DNA of 64,000 bases from Myxococcales bacterium (lineage in GTDB: Bacteria; Myxococcota_A; Bradymonadia; UBA7976; UBA1532): contig JACKDN010000008.1 in the NCBI GenBank assembly GCA_020633465.1, positions 186,001 to 250,000 on the forward strand. Reading direction: 5' to 3'. The notes under the pieces are model-generated. The model had not been told where the DNA came from. It saw nothing but the letters and a program-made list of their open reading frames with translations, and did no database searches. This document shows, one piece after another, positions 18,871 to 27,244 of the stretch (its first letter is position 1; the number at the start of each line of letters is the position of its first letter). A program made the position numbers and the translations under genes.

Positions 18871-20157
18871 GTGCCGGCGGGCGTATTCGACGAGTGGAGC
18901 AAGCGCGGGCTGGTGCACCAGCACACCGCGTCGGGCGTGGCCGAGGCCCTCGACGGCCCCTCGCTGACCGCCTACATCGGCTTCGATCCGACCGCGGCCA
19001 GCCTGCACGTGGGCAGCCTGCTGCCGGCGACCATGCTGATGCGGCTGCAGCGCGCCGGGCACCGTCCGATCGCGCTGGTGGGCGGCGGCACCGGGCTCGT
19101 GGGTGATCCCAGCGGCAAGGAGGCCGAGCGCCCGATGCTGGACGCCGACGCGCTGGCGGCCAACGTCGCCGGGCTGCGCGCCCAGCTCGAGCGCTTCATC
19201 GACTTCGACGGGCCGCGCGGCGCGCTGCTGGTCGACAACGCCGAGTGGCTGGGCCAGATCGGCCTGCTGACCTTCCTGCGCGACATCGGCAAGCACTTCT
19301 CGGTGAACGCGATGATCGCGCGCGACTCGGTGAAGCGGCGGCTCGAGACGCGCGAGCACGGCATCTCGTACACCGAGTTCTCGTACATGTGCCTGCAGGC
19401 CTACGACTACCTCGAGCTGTACGACCGCCTCGGCTGCACGATGCAGATGGGCGGCAGCGATCAGTGGGGCAACATCGTCAGCGGCCGCGAGCTGATCCGG
19501 CGGCTGCGCGGCGGGGAGAGCCACGGGCTGACCTGGCCGCTGTTGACGCGCGCCGACGGCAAGAAGTTCGGCAAGTCCGAGGCGGGCAACGTGTGGCTGG
19601 ATCCCCAGCTGACGACGCCCTTCGAGTTCTACCAGTTCTGGCTGAACACGACGGACGACGACGTGGTGGACCTGCTGCACCGCTTCACCTTCCTGCCGCT
19701 GGACGCGATCGCCGACCTGGCGAGGTCGGTCGCCGCGGATCCCGCCGGTCGCGCGGCGCAGCGGGCGCTGGCCGAGGCGATGACCCGGCTGGTCCACGGC
19801 GACGCGGCCCTGCACCGGGCCGAGCGCTCGACGCGGGTGCTGTTCGGCGGGGGCGAGCTGACCGAGCTGGACGCGGCGGCGCTGGACGAGGCCTTCCGGG
19901 GCACGCCGCGCACGACGGTCGACCGCGCGGATCTGGACGCGGGCAAGGCCGGGCTGGCCTGGCTTCTGGGGCAGACCGGGCTGTGCCCGAGCACCAGCCG
20001 CGCGCGGCAGGACGTGAAGAGCGGCGCCGTCACCGTGAACCACCACAAGGTGACCGATCCGGGCTACGCGCTGGGCGCGGCGGATCTGATCGACGGCGCC
20101 TACGTCGTGCTGCGCCGCGGCAAGAAGACCTACCACGTGATCGAAGTGCGGGGCTGA
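18871..20157 (+). CDS. tyrS: Tyrosyl-tRNA synthetase
   Basis: 428 residues from a GTG start. Class I synthetase signatures are present: HVGSLLPA (HIGH-type) near residue 46 and KKFGKSEAGN (KMSKS-type) near residue 230; tyrosine-specific elements include YIGFDPTAASLHVG, GGGTGLVGDPSGK, EFSYMCLQAYDY and MGGSDQWGNI. The C-terminus has an S4-like RNA-binding segment (SRARQDVKSGAVTVNHHKVT). The enzyme charges tRNA-Tyr with tyrosine in the cytoplasm. hisC follows 5 bp downstream, so the two are probably cotranscribed although their pathways differ. Full family length, no anomaly. Confidence 0.97.
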   Translation: MPAGVFDEWSKRGLVHQHTASGVAEALDGPSLTAYIGFDPTAASLHVGSLLPATMLMRLQRAGHRPIALVGGGTGLVGDPSGKEAERPMLDADALAANVAGLRAQLERFIDFDGPRGALLVDNAEWLGQIGLLTFLRDIGKHFSVNAMIARDSVKRRLETREHGISYTEFSYMCLQAYDYLELYDRLGCTMQMGGSDQWGNIVSGRELIRRLRGGESHGLTWPLLTRADGKKFGKSEAGNVWLDPQLTTPFEFYQFWLNTTDDDVVDLLHRFTFLPLDAIADLARSVAADPAGRAAQRALAEAMTRLVHGDAALHRAERSTRVLFGGGELTELDAAALDEAFRGTPRTTVDRADLDAGKAGLAWLLGQTGLCPSTSRARQDVKSGAVTVNHHKVTDPGYALGAADLIDGAYVVLRRGKKTYHVIEVRG

Positions 20158-20162
20158 GCGCC

Positions 20163-21221
20163 GTGGATCCGCTGCGCTTCGTGCGCCCCGACGTGGTCGC
20201 GCTCGAGGGCTACGTGCCGGGCGCGCAGCGCGCCGACGCGCTGAAGCTGAACACCAACGAGTGCGCCTGGCCGGCCTCGCCGCGGGTGGCCGAGGCGGTT
20301 CAGGCGGTGGTCGACGGGCTGGTGCGCTACCCGGATCCGCTGGCGACCGCGCTGCGGGTGGACGCCGCGCGTCACTACGGGGTGACGCCCGAGCAGGTGC
20401 TGGCCGGCAACGGCTCGGACGACTGCCTGACGATGCTGTTCCGCGCGCACCTGGCGCCGGGCGACGTGGTGGCGGCGCCGGATCCCACCTACGGGCTGTA
20501 CCGCACGCTGGCCGGCGTGCAGGGGGCGCGCTACGTGGGCGTGCCCTACGGCGAGGGCTGGGCGGTGCCCGATCTCGCGGCGACGGGCGCGCGGCTGGCG
20601 CTGGTGGCGCACCCGAACAACCCCTCGGGCACGTTGGCCGAGGTGGACGCGCTGCGGCGGCTGGCCGACCGGCTCGAGGGCGTGCTGGTGGTGGACGAGG
20701 CCTACGTCGACTTCGCCGAGGCCGCGCGCGGACCCTGCTCGCTCATCCCGTACCTGGGGGCGCACCCCAACCTGGTGGTGCTGCGGACGTTCTCGAAGAG
20801 CTTCGGGCTGGCCGGCGCGCGGCTGGGGCTGCTGTTCGCGCACCCCGCGCTGGTGGCGCAGTACGCCAAGGTGAAGGACAGCTACAACGTCGACAGCTTC
20901 GCGCAGGCGGCCGGGCGCGCGGCGCTGGCCGACACGGCGCATCACCGCGACGTGGTGGCGCGCACGCTGGACGAGCGGGCGCGGCTGGCCGCGGCGCTGG
21001 CCGCGTTCGGCTGGACCTTCCCCGACAGCGACGCGAACTTCCTGTTGTGCCACGTCGGGCCCGACGCCGAGCGGCTGTACCGGGCGTTGGGCGACGAAGG
21101 CGTGCTGGTGCGATGGTGGAGCCGCCCGGACCTGCGCGCGTGCCTGCGCATCAGCGTGGGTCGACCGGAACACACCGATCGGCTGCTGGACGCGCTGCGC
21201 CGTCACGGCGCGGCCGGCTGA
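20163..21221 (+). CDS. hisC: Histidinol-phosphate aminotransferase
   Basis: 352 residues from a GTG at 20163, five bases after tyrS. PLP-dependent aminotransferase fold class I with the HisC layout: LKLNTNECAWPASPRV at the N-terminus, LAGNGSDDCLTMLFRA, AHPNNPSGTLAEVDA (substrate-binding NPSG), VVDEAYVDFAE and the PLP lysine in TFSKSFGLAGARLGL near residue 220, then DANFLLCHVG and LRISVGRPEHTDRLL. It transfers the amino group of glutamate to imidazole acetol phosphate in histidine synthesis. No other his gene is in the window, so it is a scattered biosynthetic gene; a broader aromatic aminotransferase role is possible. Confidence 0.93.
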   Translation: MDPLRFVRPDVVALEGYVPGAQRADALKLNTNECAWPASPRVAEAVQAVVDGLVRYPDPLATALRVDAARHYGVTPEQVLAGNGSDDCLTMLFRAHLAPGDVVAAPDPTYGLYRTLAGVQGARYVGVPYGEGWAVPDLAATGARLALVAHPNNPSGTLAEVDALRRLADRLEGVLVVDEAYVDFAEAARGPCSLIPYLGAHPNLVVLRTFSKSFGLAGARLGLLFAHPALVAQYAKVKDSYNVDSFAQAAGRAALADTAHHRDVVARTLDERARLAAALAAFGWTFPDSDANFLLCHVGPDAERLYRALGDEGVLVRWWSRPDLRACLRISVGRPEHTDRLLDALRRHGAAG

Positions 21222-21309
21222 GCTCGCCGCCCGGCGCACCCATCACGGGCTATTCTCGGCCGCCGACCGCTGTTACCATCGCTCGGCCAAGAGGGGGGTG
21301 ACGCGCGGC

Positions 21310-22018
21310 ATGAGTGACGCCAAGATCGGTGACGTGCTGGATCAACTGTTTCCGGTGGCCGGGCCGCAGGCGCGGGTGCCCCGGAAGCCCTCGGAGGCCG
21401 ATCTGCTGGCGCTCGAGGGGGAGTTCGCGGGCGGCGGCGGCGCGACGGCGGCGCGGCAGGCGAGCCTGGCGCCGCGCGCGGCCGCGCCGGCGCAGCAGGC
21501 CGCGGCCCCGATGTCGAGCGCCCCAGGCCCGCCCCCCGCGACGCCCCTGCAGCGCCCCCGCCCCGACGCCGGCCGCCCGCGCCGTCGCCGACGAGGTGGC
21601 CGCCGGCCTGGCTGACGATCTCGACGAGCTCGAGAAGATGCTCAGCCAGGCCACGGCCGGCCGCACGGCGTCGACGCCCGCGGCCGCCCAGCCTGCCGCG
21701 CAGGCGCGGCCGGCCCAGCCCGCCGCCCAGCAGCCCGCCGCCCAGCAGCGCCCGGCCCAGCCCGCCGCCGTCGATCCCGAGACGGCGCGCCTGCTGGCGC
21801 TGTACCGCAAGACCATCGGCGACCTCGCCCGCCCGGCGCGCCGGCGCTCGAAGCCGACGCCGCAGCAGTGGGCGGCGCTCGACGCGCGCGCCAAGCAGCT
21901 GTTCGTCAAGCTGGACGATCGGCAGAGCTTCGCGCAGGTGATCGCGCACTGCGGCATGCCCGAGGTGCACGCCACCTACCTGATGGCCGTGCTGGTTCAG
22001 CAGGGCCTCGTCGGCTGA
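21310..22018 (+). CDS. Unknown protein at the head of the pilus-motor operon, one frameshift
   Basis: Starts MSDAKIGDVLDQLFPVAGPQ. A Pro/Ala-rich linker follows, in which the frame shifts near 21560-21580; the second frame reads AVADEVAAGLADDLDELEKM, then an Ala-Gln-Pro-rich spacer, then a compact C-terminal domain of about 80 residues: DPETARLLALYRKTIGDLAR, WAALDARAKQLFVKLDDRQS, FAQVIAHCGMPEVHATYLMA. The gene ends 34 bp before the HEAT-PilT gene and is on the same strand, so it is probably part of the same operon. No family recognised; a motor regulator or adaptor is a guess from position only. Confidence 0.65.
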
Positions 22019-22052
22019 ACCCCGTCCCACCGACCCACGAAAGGCGCGACGC

Positions 22053-24545
22053 ATGGCCATCTTCGGCGGCCGGAAGAACCTGGTTCAACGCATCCAGCAG
22101 CAGAAGTGGCGCACGGACGACGAGCGCAAGGAGCTGCTGGCCGAGCTGCGCGAGTCGGATCCGCGCGCCAACGATCTGATGCCCATCCTGTTCCACGCCG
22201 ACGCCAGCGTGCGGCAGGCGGTGGCCGAGCTGTTCGTGAAGTGCGCGACGCCGCAGGCGGTGATGGCGCTGGCGCGCGACATGGGCAACCGGGCGTCCAA
22301 CGAGCGGACGATGGTGGGGCGGGTGTTCAACCGGCTGCCCGGCGAGCTGATGTCGCCGGTGGTCGACAGCCTGCTCGGCAACGACAAGCAGCCCAAGATG
22401 GTGCGCATCGGGTGGGAGGTGGCGCTCTCGCTCGGCGGGCAGGTGGGCGTCAAGTACCTGCGCAAGGCCGTGCTCGAGGCGCCGCAGGCGATGCGGGGCG
22501 CGGCGCTGCGACGGCTGCTGCAGCTGGCGCGGCCCGATCAGGTGGTCGACGTGCTGCTGCAGGCGGCGGTCAGCGAAGACAGCCGGCTGTCGGCGACGGC
22601 CATCGAAGCCATCGCGCAGGTCAACGATCCGCGGGTGATGGATCTGATGCTCGACCGCTTCGCCAACGGCGACGCGGCGGTGCGCGATCAGGCGGTGAAG
22701 TGGCTGCTCGAGGCCGCCAAGCACCACGGGCCGTCGGTGCGCGAGCACATGCTGCGGCTGCTGGGCGAGGGCGAGGACGCCATCCGGCGCCTGTGCGTCG
22801 AGATCATGCTCGAGACGGGCGAGCCGGTCGAGGTGCTGACGACGATCCTCGAGTTCCTGCACGGGCTCTTGGGCTGGCTGCGCGGGCAGATCATCGACAC
22901 GCTGAAGAGCTTCGGCGACCGGATGTTCCGGCCCGCGGTGCATCTGCTGCAGCACGAGGACGAGGACATCCGGTCGACGGCGCTGCAGGTGGCCGAGAGC
23001 TTCCAGGATCCGCGGCTGGTGGGGCCGCTGTGCCGGATGCTGCAGGACGAGGACTGGTGGCTGAAGGTGACCGCCGCCGACAGCCTGGGGCAGCTGGGCG
23101 ACGCGCGGGCGGTGCCCTTCCTGACCACCGCGCTCGAGGACGACGACTGCTGCTGGGCCGCGGTGGACGCGCTCGCGCAGATCGGCAGCGACGAGGCGCT
23201 GAACCCGCTGGCGCAGCTGCTGAAGCACGACCGGCCCGAGCTCAGGACCGAGGTGATCCGGTCGTTCGCGCGCTTCACCGACGACCGGCTGCTGAAGCTG
23301 CTGCAGGTGGTGAAGAACCAGGATCCGTCGACCGAGGTGCGGACGCTGGCGGCCGAGGTGCTGCGCGACATGGCCGCGCGCATGAACGTGAAGATCGACA
23401 ACACCGAGGCGGGCACCATCGCGGTGTCGGCGGACAGCCTGGAGGATCCCGCGGACCGGCTGCTGGCCCGCATGCGCGAGATCGGGGCGAGCGATCTGCA
23501 CCTGAGCGTCGACGAGCCGCCGCTGGTGCGGCTGGGCGGGCGGCTGCAGCGCATGGAGGGGCAGGAGACGCTGACCGCCGCCGACTCGGAGCGGCTGATC
23601 CGGTCGGTGCTGACCGAGCGCCAGGAGGGGCACCTCGACGAGACGGGCGAGCTGGACTTCTGCTACAGCATCCCCAGCGTGGGGCGGTACCGGGCCAACG
23701 CGTACGTGCAGCGGCTGGGCATGGCGGCGACGTTCCGCGCCATCCCCAACATGCCGCCCACCTTCGACGACATCCGGCTGCCCGGCCACCTGACCGAGCT
23801 TCTGAACTACCACCAGGGCATCATCGTGGTGTCGGGGCCGGCGGGCAGCGGCAAGAGCACGACGCTGGCGGCGATCGTCAACCTGATCAACGAGACCAAG
23901 CCGGTGCACGTGCTGACGCTCGAGGAGCCCATCGAGTTCGTGCACCCGGTGAAGACGGCGCTGGTGAACCAGCGCGAGATCGGGAAGCACAGCGACAGCT
24001 TTCAGCGGGCGCTGCGCGGGGCGCTGCGCGAGGATCCCGACGTGATCATGGTGGGCGAGCTGCGCGACAGCGAGACGATCAGCATGGCGCTCGAGGCCGC
24101 CGAGACCGGGCACCTGGTGATCACGACGCTGCACACGACGAACGCGATCCAGACGGTGGACCGGCTGATCACCAGCTTCCCGCCCGAGGAGCAGCAGCAG
24201 GTGCGGATGAGCCTGTCGGAGTCGCTGAAGTACGTGGTGTGTCAGCAGCTGATGCCGACGAAGGATCACGACGGGCGGGTGGCGGTGTTCGAGATCCTCA
24301 AGGGGACGTTCAGCGTCGGCAACCTGATCCGCGACGACAAGACCTACCAGCTGCCCAGCCTGATGCAGATTCAGCGGAACGTGGGCATGCAGACGGTGGA
24401 CATGGCGCTGATGGAGCTGGTGGAGTCGCAGATCATCTCGCCCGAGCAGGCCTACCTGCGGGCGCAGAACCAGGATCTGTTCGCGCCGCTGTGCCCGGCC
24501 AGCTTCATCGAAGAGCAGACGAACTTCGCCGAGGCCCAGGGATGA
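22053..24545 (+). CDS. HEAT-repeat/PilT fusion ATPase of the type IV pilus
   Basis: 830 residues. Residues ~1-450 are alpha-helical repeats of about 30-40 residues (VRQAVAELFVKCATPQAVMA, VRDQAVKWLLEAAKHHGPSV, WLKVTAADSLGQLGDARAVP) characteristic of HEAT units. Residues ~465-830 form a complete PilT-class secretion ATPase: ASDLHLSVDEPP, Walker A GPAGSGKSTT near 597, Asp box TLEEPIEFVH, Walker B DVIMVGELRD near 665, His box TTLHTTNAIQTVDR. PilT hexamers depolymerise pilin to retract pili. The large N-terminal fusion is unusual; normal PilT or PilU is 340-400 residues. A canonical PilT follows 34 bp downstream. Likely the PilU-like partner, with the HEAT part as docking surface. Confidence 0.93.
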   Translation: MAIFGGRKNLVQRIQQQKWRTDDERKELLAELRESDPRANDLMPILFHADASVRQAVAELFVKCATPQAVMALARDMGNRASNERTMVGRVFNRLPGELMSPVVDSLLGNDKQPKMVRIGWEVALSLGGQVGVKYLRKAVLEAPQAMRGAALRRLLQLARPDQVVDVLLQAAVSEDSRLSATAIEAIAQVNDPRVMDLMLDRFANGDAAVRDQAVKWLLEAAKHHGPSVREHMLRLLGEGEDAIRRLCVEIMLETGEPVEVLTTILEFLHGLLGWLRGQIIDTLKSFGDRMFRPAVHLLQHEDEDIRSTALQVAESFQDPRLVGPLCRMLQDEDWWLKVTAADSLGQLGDARAVPFLTTALEDDDCCWAAVDALAQIGSDEALNPLAQLLKHDRPELRTEVIRSFARFTDDRLLKLLQVVKNQDPSTEVRTLAAEVLRDMAARMNVKIDNTEAGTIAVSADSLEDPADRLLARMREIGASDLHLSVDEPPLVRLGGRLQRMEGQETLTAADSERLIRSVLTERQEGHLDETGELDFCYSIPSVGRYRANAYVQRLGMAATFRAIPNMPPTFDDIRLPGHLTELLNYHQGIIVVSGPAGSGKSTTLAAIVNLINETKPVHVLTLEEPIEFVHPVKTALVNQREIGKHSDSFQRALRGALREDPDVIMVGELRDSETISMALEAAETGHLVITTLHTTNAIQTVDRLITSFPPEEQQQVRMSLSESLKYVVCQQLMPTKDHDGRVAVFEILKGTFSVGNLIRDDKTYQLPSLMQIQRNVGMQTVDMALMELVESQIISPEQAYLRAQNQDLFAPLCPASFIEEQTNFAEAQG

Positions 24546-24579
24546 GGCTGGCGCGGGCTGACATGAGGGGGGCGTCCGC

Positions 24580-25686
24580 GTGAAGGAGAAGCTGAAGGCC
24601 CGACATCGGATCGATCGCTTCCTGAAGCTGATGAACGACCGGGGCGCGAGCGACCTGCACCTGTCGGTGGGGCGGCCGCCGCTGTTCCGGCAGTCGGGGC
24701 GCATCGTGCCCATCCGGTATCGGGTGCTGAGCAACGTCGACTTCGTCAACCTGATGGAGCCGATCACGCCGCCCGATCAGTGGAAGCAGTACCTCGAGAC
24801 GGGCGACATGGACTACGCCTACGAGGTGCCGGGGCTGGCGCGGTTCCGCGTGAACCTGTTCGACCAGGAGCGGGGCAAGGGGGCGGTGTTCCGCATCATC
24901 CCCGAGAAGATCCTGACGCTGGATCAGCTGCGCATGCCGCCGTCGGTGCGGTCGTTGGCGCACATCGAGGGCGGGCTGGTGCTGGTGACCGGCCCCACCG
25001 GATCGGGCAAGTCGACGACGCTGGCGGGCATCATCCACGAGATGAACGCGAAGCGGCCGCTGCACATCATCACCATCGAGGATCCCCTCGAGTTCGTGCA
25101 CAGCAACCAGAAGTCGCTGGTGTCGCAGCGCGAGGTGGGCACGCACTCGAAGGGCTTCGCGCCCGCGCTGCGGGCGGCGGTGCGCGAGGATCCCGACTGT
25201 ATCCTCGTCGGCGAGATGCGCGACCTCGAGACCATCTCGATGGCGCTCAGCGCGGCCGAGACCGGCCTGCTGGTGTTCGGCACGCTGCACACGAACTCGG
25301 CGTCGAAGACGATGGACCGCATCATCAACGTCTTCCCCACCGACCGGCAGGACGGCGTGCGCGGCGTGCTGTCGGTGGTGATCAAGGGCGTGCTCAGCCA
25401 GCAGCTGCTGCGCCGCAAGAAGGGCGGCCGCGTCGCCGCGGTCGAGGTGCTGCTCAGCAGCCCCGCCCTGTCGTCGCTGATCCGCGAGGGCAAGACCCAC
25501 CACATCACGGGCCTCATCCAGCAGGGCAAGAAGCGCGGCATGCTGGCCATGGACGACAGCCTGCGCAAGCTGGTCGAGGACGACACCGTCGAGCCCGCCG
25601 ACGCCCTCGACAAGGCCCTCGACAAGGACGAGTTCCGCAAGTGGCTCACCGCCCGCGGCGTCGACGTGCCCGCCAGCGACGAGTGA
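24580..25686 (+). CDS. pilT: Twitching motility ATPase PilT
   Basis: 368 residues from a GTG at 24580 preceded by GAGGGGGGCG. Motifs in order: ASDLHLSVGRPPLFRQSGRI, Walker A GPTGSGKSTT near residue 141, Asp box TIEDPLEFVH, Walker B DCILVGEMRD, His box TLHTNSASKTMDRIINVFP, then SQQLLRRKKGGRVAAVEVLL. This is the standard retraction motor on the cytoplasmic face of the type IV pilus base. It lies directly after the HEAT-PilT fusion on the same strand, forming a tandem motor pair. The C-terminal AIRNLIRE-type motif of Pseudomonas PilT corresponds to the LSSLIREGKTHHI segment here. The element pair at 25704-25864 follows its stop. Confidence 0.96.
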   Translation: MKEKLKARHRIDRFLKLMNDRGASDLHLSVGRPPLFRQSGRIVPIRYRVLSNVDFVNLMEPITPPDQWKQYLETGDMDYAYEVPGLARFRVNLFDQERGKGAVFRIIPEKILTLDQLRMPPSVRSLAHIEGGLVLVTGPTGSGKSTTLAGIIHEMNAKRPLHIITIEDPLEFVHSNQKSLVSQREVGTHSKGFAPALRAAVREDPDCILVGEMRDLETISMALSAAETGLLVFGTLHTNSASKTMDRIINVFPTDRQDGVRGVLSVVIKGVLSQQLLRRKKGGRVAAVEVLLSSPALSSLIREGKTHHITGLIQQGKKRGMLAMDDSLRKLVEDDTVEPADALDKALDKDEFRKWLTARGVDVPASDE

Positions 25687-25703
25687 CCCGCCGGGGCGTC
25701 GCC

Positions 25704-25755
25704 GGGGTCGTGCCACACTAACAAACCTATTGGCCTACTTTTCCATTTTCCCTAC
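25704..25755 (+). repeat. Dispersed 52-bp element, copy C
   Basis: Begins 17 bp after the pilT stop. The first 16 bases (GGGGTCGTGCCACACT) equal copy A exactly; the AT-rich half (CTACTTTTCCATTTTCCC) is diverged. Oriented opposite to copy D, with 57 bp between, so the two form a large inverted repeat. Confidence 0.8.
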
Positions 25756-25812
25756 CCCGAACCGCCCCGCCGACCGCAGCGTTCCCGGCGGTCTCTCGCC
25801 GCCAGAGGCCCG

Positions 25813-25864
25813 ACGAAAAAGTGAACATTCTGGGCCCGTTCGGTCGATAGTATGGCACGACCCC
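25813..25864 (-). repeat. Dispersed 52-bp element, copy D
   Basis: Minus-strand reading starts GGGGTCGTGCCATACTATCG and ends TTCACTTTTTC; hand comparison gives about 41/52 identity to copy B. On the plus strand it shows GTGAAC, 18 nt, CGATAGTATGG, pointing at the PilZ gene, so it is a candidate promoter for that gene. Confidence 0.8.
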
Positions 25865-25890
25865 CAAGGCAAGGCGTCCGCCGCGGGCCG

Positions 25891-25932
25891 GGGTGCGGTG
25901 GCACCCGACCGCCGAAGGGCATGCCCTTCGGC
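25891..25932 (+). promoter_or_regulatory. Structured leader before the PilZ gene: hairpin plus 22-bp perfect palindrome
   Basis: Two stems lie in tandem. The first is GGGTGC-GGTG-GCACCC at 25891-25906. The second, at 25911-25932, is a perfect palindrome: arms GCCGAAGGGC and GCCCTTCGGC around a central AT; as RNA it could fold to a 9-bp stem with a CATG loop. It ends four bases before the ATG at 25937 and would occlude initiation there, which favours regulation at the DNA (operator) or RNA level. It does not match the c-di-GMP riboswitch consensus I know. Confidence 0.6.
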
Positions 25933-25936
25933 GTCG

Positions 25937-26359
25937 ATGTCCACGGTGTCGCGTCTGCCGGAGTCGCCCGTGAACGGTTCACCGCCCGACGAGGAGATGT
26001 TCCTGACCGCCTCGGACACGTTGCCGATGGCGCCGGCGCCGACCATCGAGTGCCGGGCGGCGCCGCGGGTCGAGCGGCGCTTCGTGGTGCGCATGCGCAT
26101 GGGGGCCACCGCGCTGCGGCGCTGTCTGAGCCGCGACGTGAGCACCGAGGGCCTGTTCGTGCTGATGCCCGGGGCGCCGGCGGTGGGCGCGACCGTCGAG
26201 TGCGTGCTGGTGCACCCCGTCACCGGGGTCGAGCTGGCGCTGCGGGCCCGCGTGGTGCGGGCGGGCGAGACCTTGGCCGGGCCCGGCGTCGGTCTCGCGT
26301 TCGACGCCCTGTCGGACGCGCAGCGCGCCGCGCTGGCGACCTACGTCTCGGGCTGCTGA
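25937..26359 (+). CDS. PilZ-domain protein (probable c-di-GMP receptor)
   Basis: 140 residues if the ATG at 25937 is used; a GTG at 25970 with GGAG seven bases upstream is a good alternative and would avoid the palindrome that abuts the ATG. The PilZ signature is complete: RVERR (RxxxR) in RAAPRVERRFVVRMRMG and DVSTEG (DxSxxG) followed by FVLMPGAPAVGATVECVLV and VVRAGETLAGPGVGLAF. Such domains bind cyclic di-GMP and often control pilus activity; its place next to the pilus motors supports that. The 3' end overlaps the convergent membrane-protein gene by 19 bp. Confidence 0.88.
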   Translation: MSTVSRLPESPVNGSPPDEEMFLTASDTLPMAPAPTIECRAAPRVERRFVVRMRMGATALRRCLSRDVSTEGLFVLMPGAPAVGATVECVLVHPVTGVELALRARVVRAGETLAGPGVGLAFDALSDAQRAALATYVSGC

Positions 26360-27129
26360 GCGGGCGGCGACGCCCGCGCGTCCTCGTCGGGCTGGGTGGG
26401 CGCCCAGCCGAGGGCGAGCATCCGGCGGGCGACGGTCCAGAGCGCGTCCGGGTCGACCCGCGGGGTCAACAGCGAGTCCCAGCCCAGGCCGTCGGGCTGC
26501 AGGTCGAAGGTGGCGCTGGTGGGGGCGTTCAGCGCGACGAGGTCGAGCGCGACGTCGAGGAACTCGGGTGACCGCAGCAGCGCGGCGGCCGGCTCGGGGT
26601 CGACGCTGAGCGCGACCACCACGTCGGGCGCGTCGGGTACGGGCTGCACCACCGAGCGCCCGCCCAGCTTGTCCAGCCAGCGCTGCGGGAAGTCGTCGGG
26701 TTGGCGGCCCACCAGCCACATCTGCGCCGGGGGCTCCGCGGCCACTTGCACCGCGACGCGCACCTGGGCGCCCGGCGCCGCTTCGAAGCTGAAGACCACG
26801 TCGCGGTCGTCGACACGGCAGCGGAGGTAGGGCAACCCCTGACGCCAACCTGCGCGCGGCTGACCCTCTTCGCCCACCCGGGGCAGCAGGGCCTCGAGCA
26901 GCGCGCGGGCGGGCGCGGCACGCCGGGCGCCCGCGCCCCGCACGCCCACCTCGAGGACGGTGAACAGCAGCGCCGAGCCGCCGAGCGCCGCCCACCCCGG
27001 CAGCGGCAGCCCCAGCGCCTGCGCGGCCAGCCAGGCGACCAGCGCGCCCACCCCGGCGACCAGGGGCACGCCGAGCAGGGTGCCCCACCAGGGGCGCCGC
27101 GCCAACACGGCCTGGGCTGCGTCCAACAT
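26341..27129 (-). CDS. Hypothetical membrane protein with soluble C-terminal domain
   Basis: 262 residues. Two membrane spans near the N-terminus (WWGTLLGVPLVAGVGALVAW and LPGWAALGGSALLFTVLEVG) are followed by a cytoplasmic or periplasmic domain with alternating beta strands (LPYLRCRVDDRDVVFSFEAA, VRVAVQVAAEPPAQMWLVG, VVVALSVDPEPAAALL) and a C-terminal helix ending LALGWAPTQPDEDARA. No family recognised; proteins of this shape are frequent in Myxococcota. It converges on the PilZ gene with a 19-bp overlap, so antisense interplay is possible. Confidence 0.75.
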   Translation of the reverse strand: MLDAAQAVLARRPWWGTLLGVPLVAGVGALVAWLAAQALGLPLPGWAALGGSALLFTVLEVGVRGAGARRAAPARALLEALLPRVGEEGQPRAGWRQGLPYLRCRVDDRDVVFSFEAAPGAQVRVAVQVAAEPPAQMWLVGRQPDDFPQRWLDKLGGRSVVQPVPDAPDVVVALSVDPEPAAALLRSPEFLDVALDLVALNAPTSATFDLQPDGLGWDSLLTPRVDPDALWTVARRMLALGWAPTQPDEDARASPPAQQPET

Positions 27130-27189
27130 CGGCGCGCAGGGTCGGTGAACGGTCGCGCCGCGTCAACGGGGCCGAGCCCCACCGACCGG

Positions 27190-27219
27190 GCGACACTCCC
27201 CCGCCCGGCCTGCTATACG
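27190..27219 (+). promoter_or_regulatory. Candidate promoter for the lipoprotein gene at 27245
   Basis: GCGACA at 27190-27195 and TATACG at 27214-27219 are separated by 18 bp, a reasonable vegetative -35/-10 pair in such GC-rich DNA. A GGGGAGG ribosome site at 27235 precedes the ATG at 27245. Confidence 0.4.
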
Positions 27220-27244
27220 AACCGGCGTCGATCGGGGAGGCACC

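Noticed and set aside
25865..25936. c-di-GMP riboswitch upstream of the PilZ gene
   Set aside because: Two hairpins are present but the conserved GEMM core and tetraloop-receptor sequences were not found.
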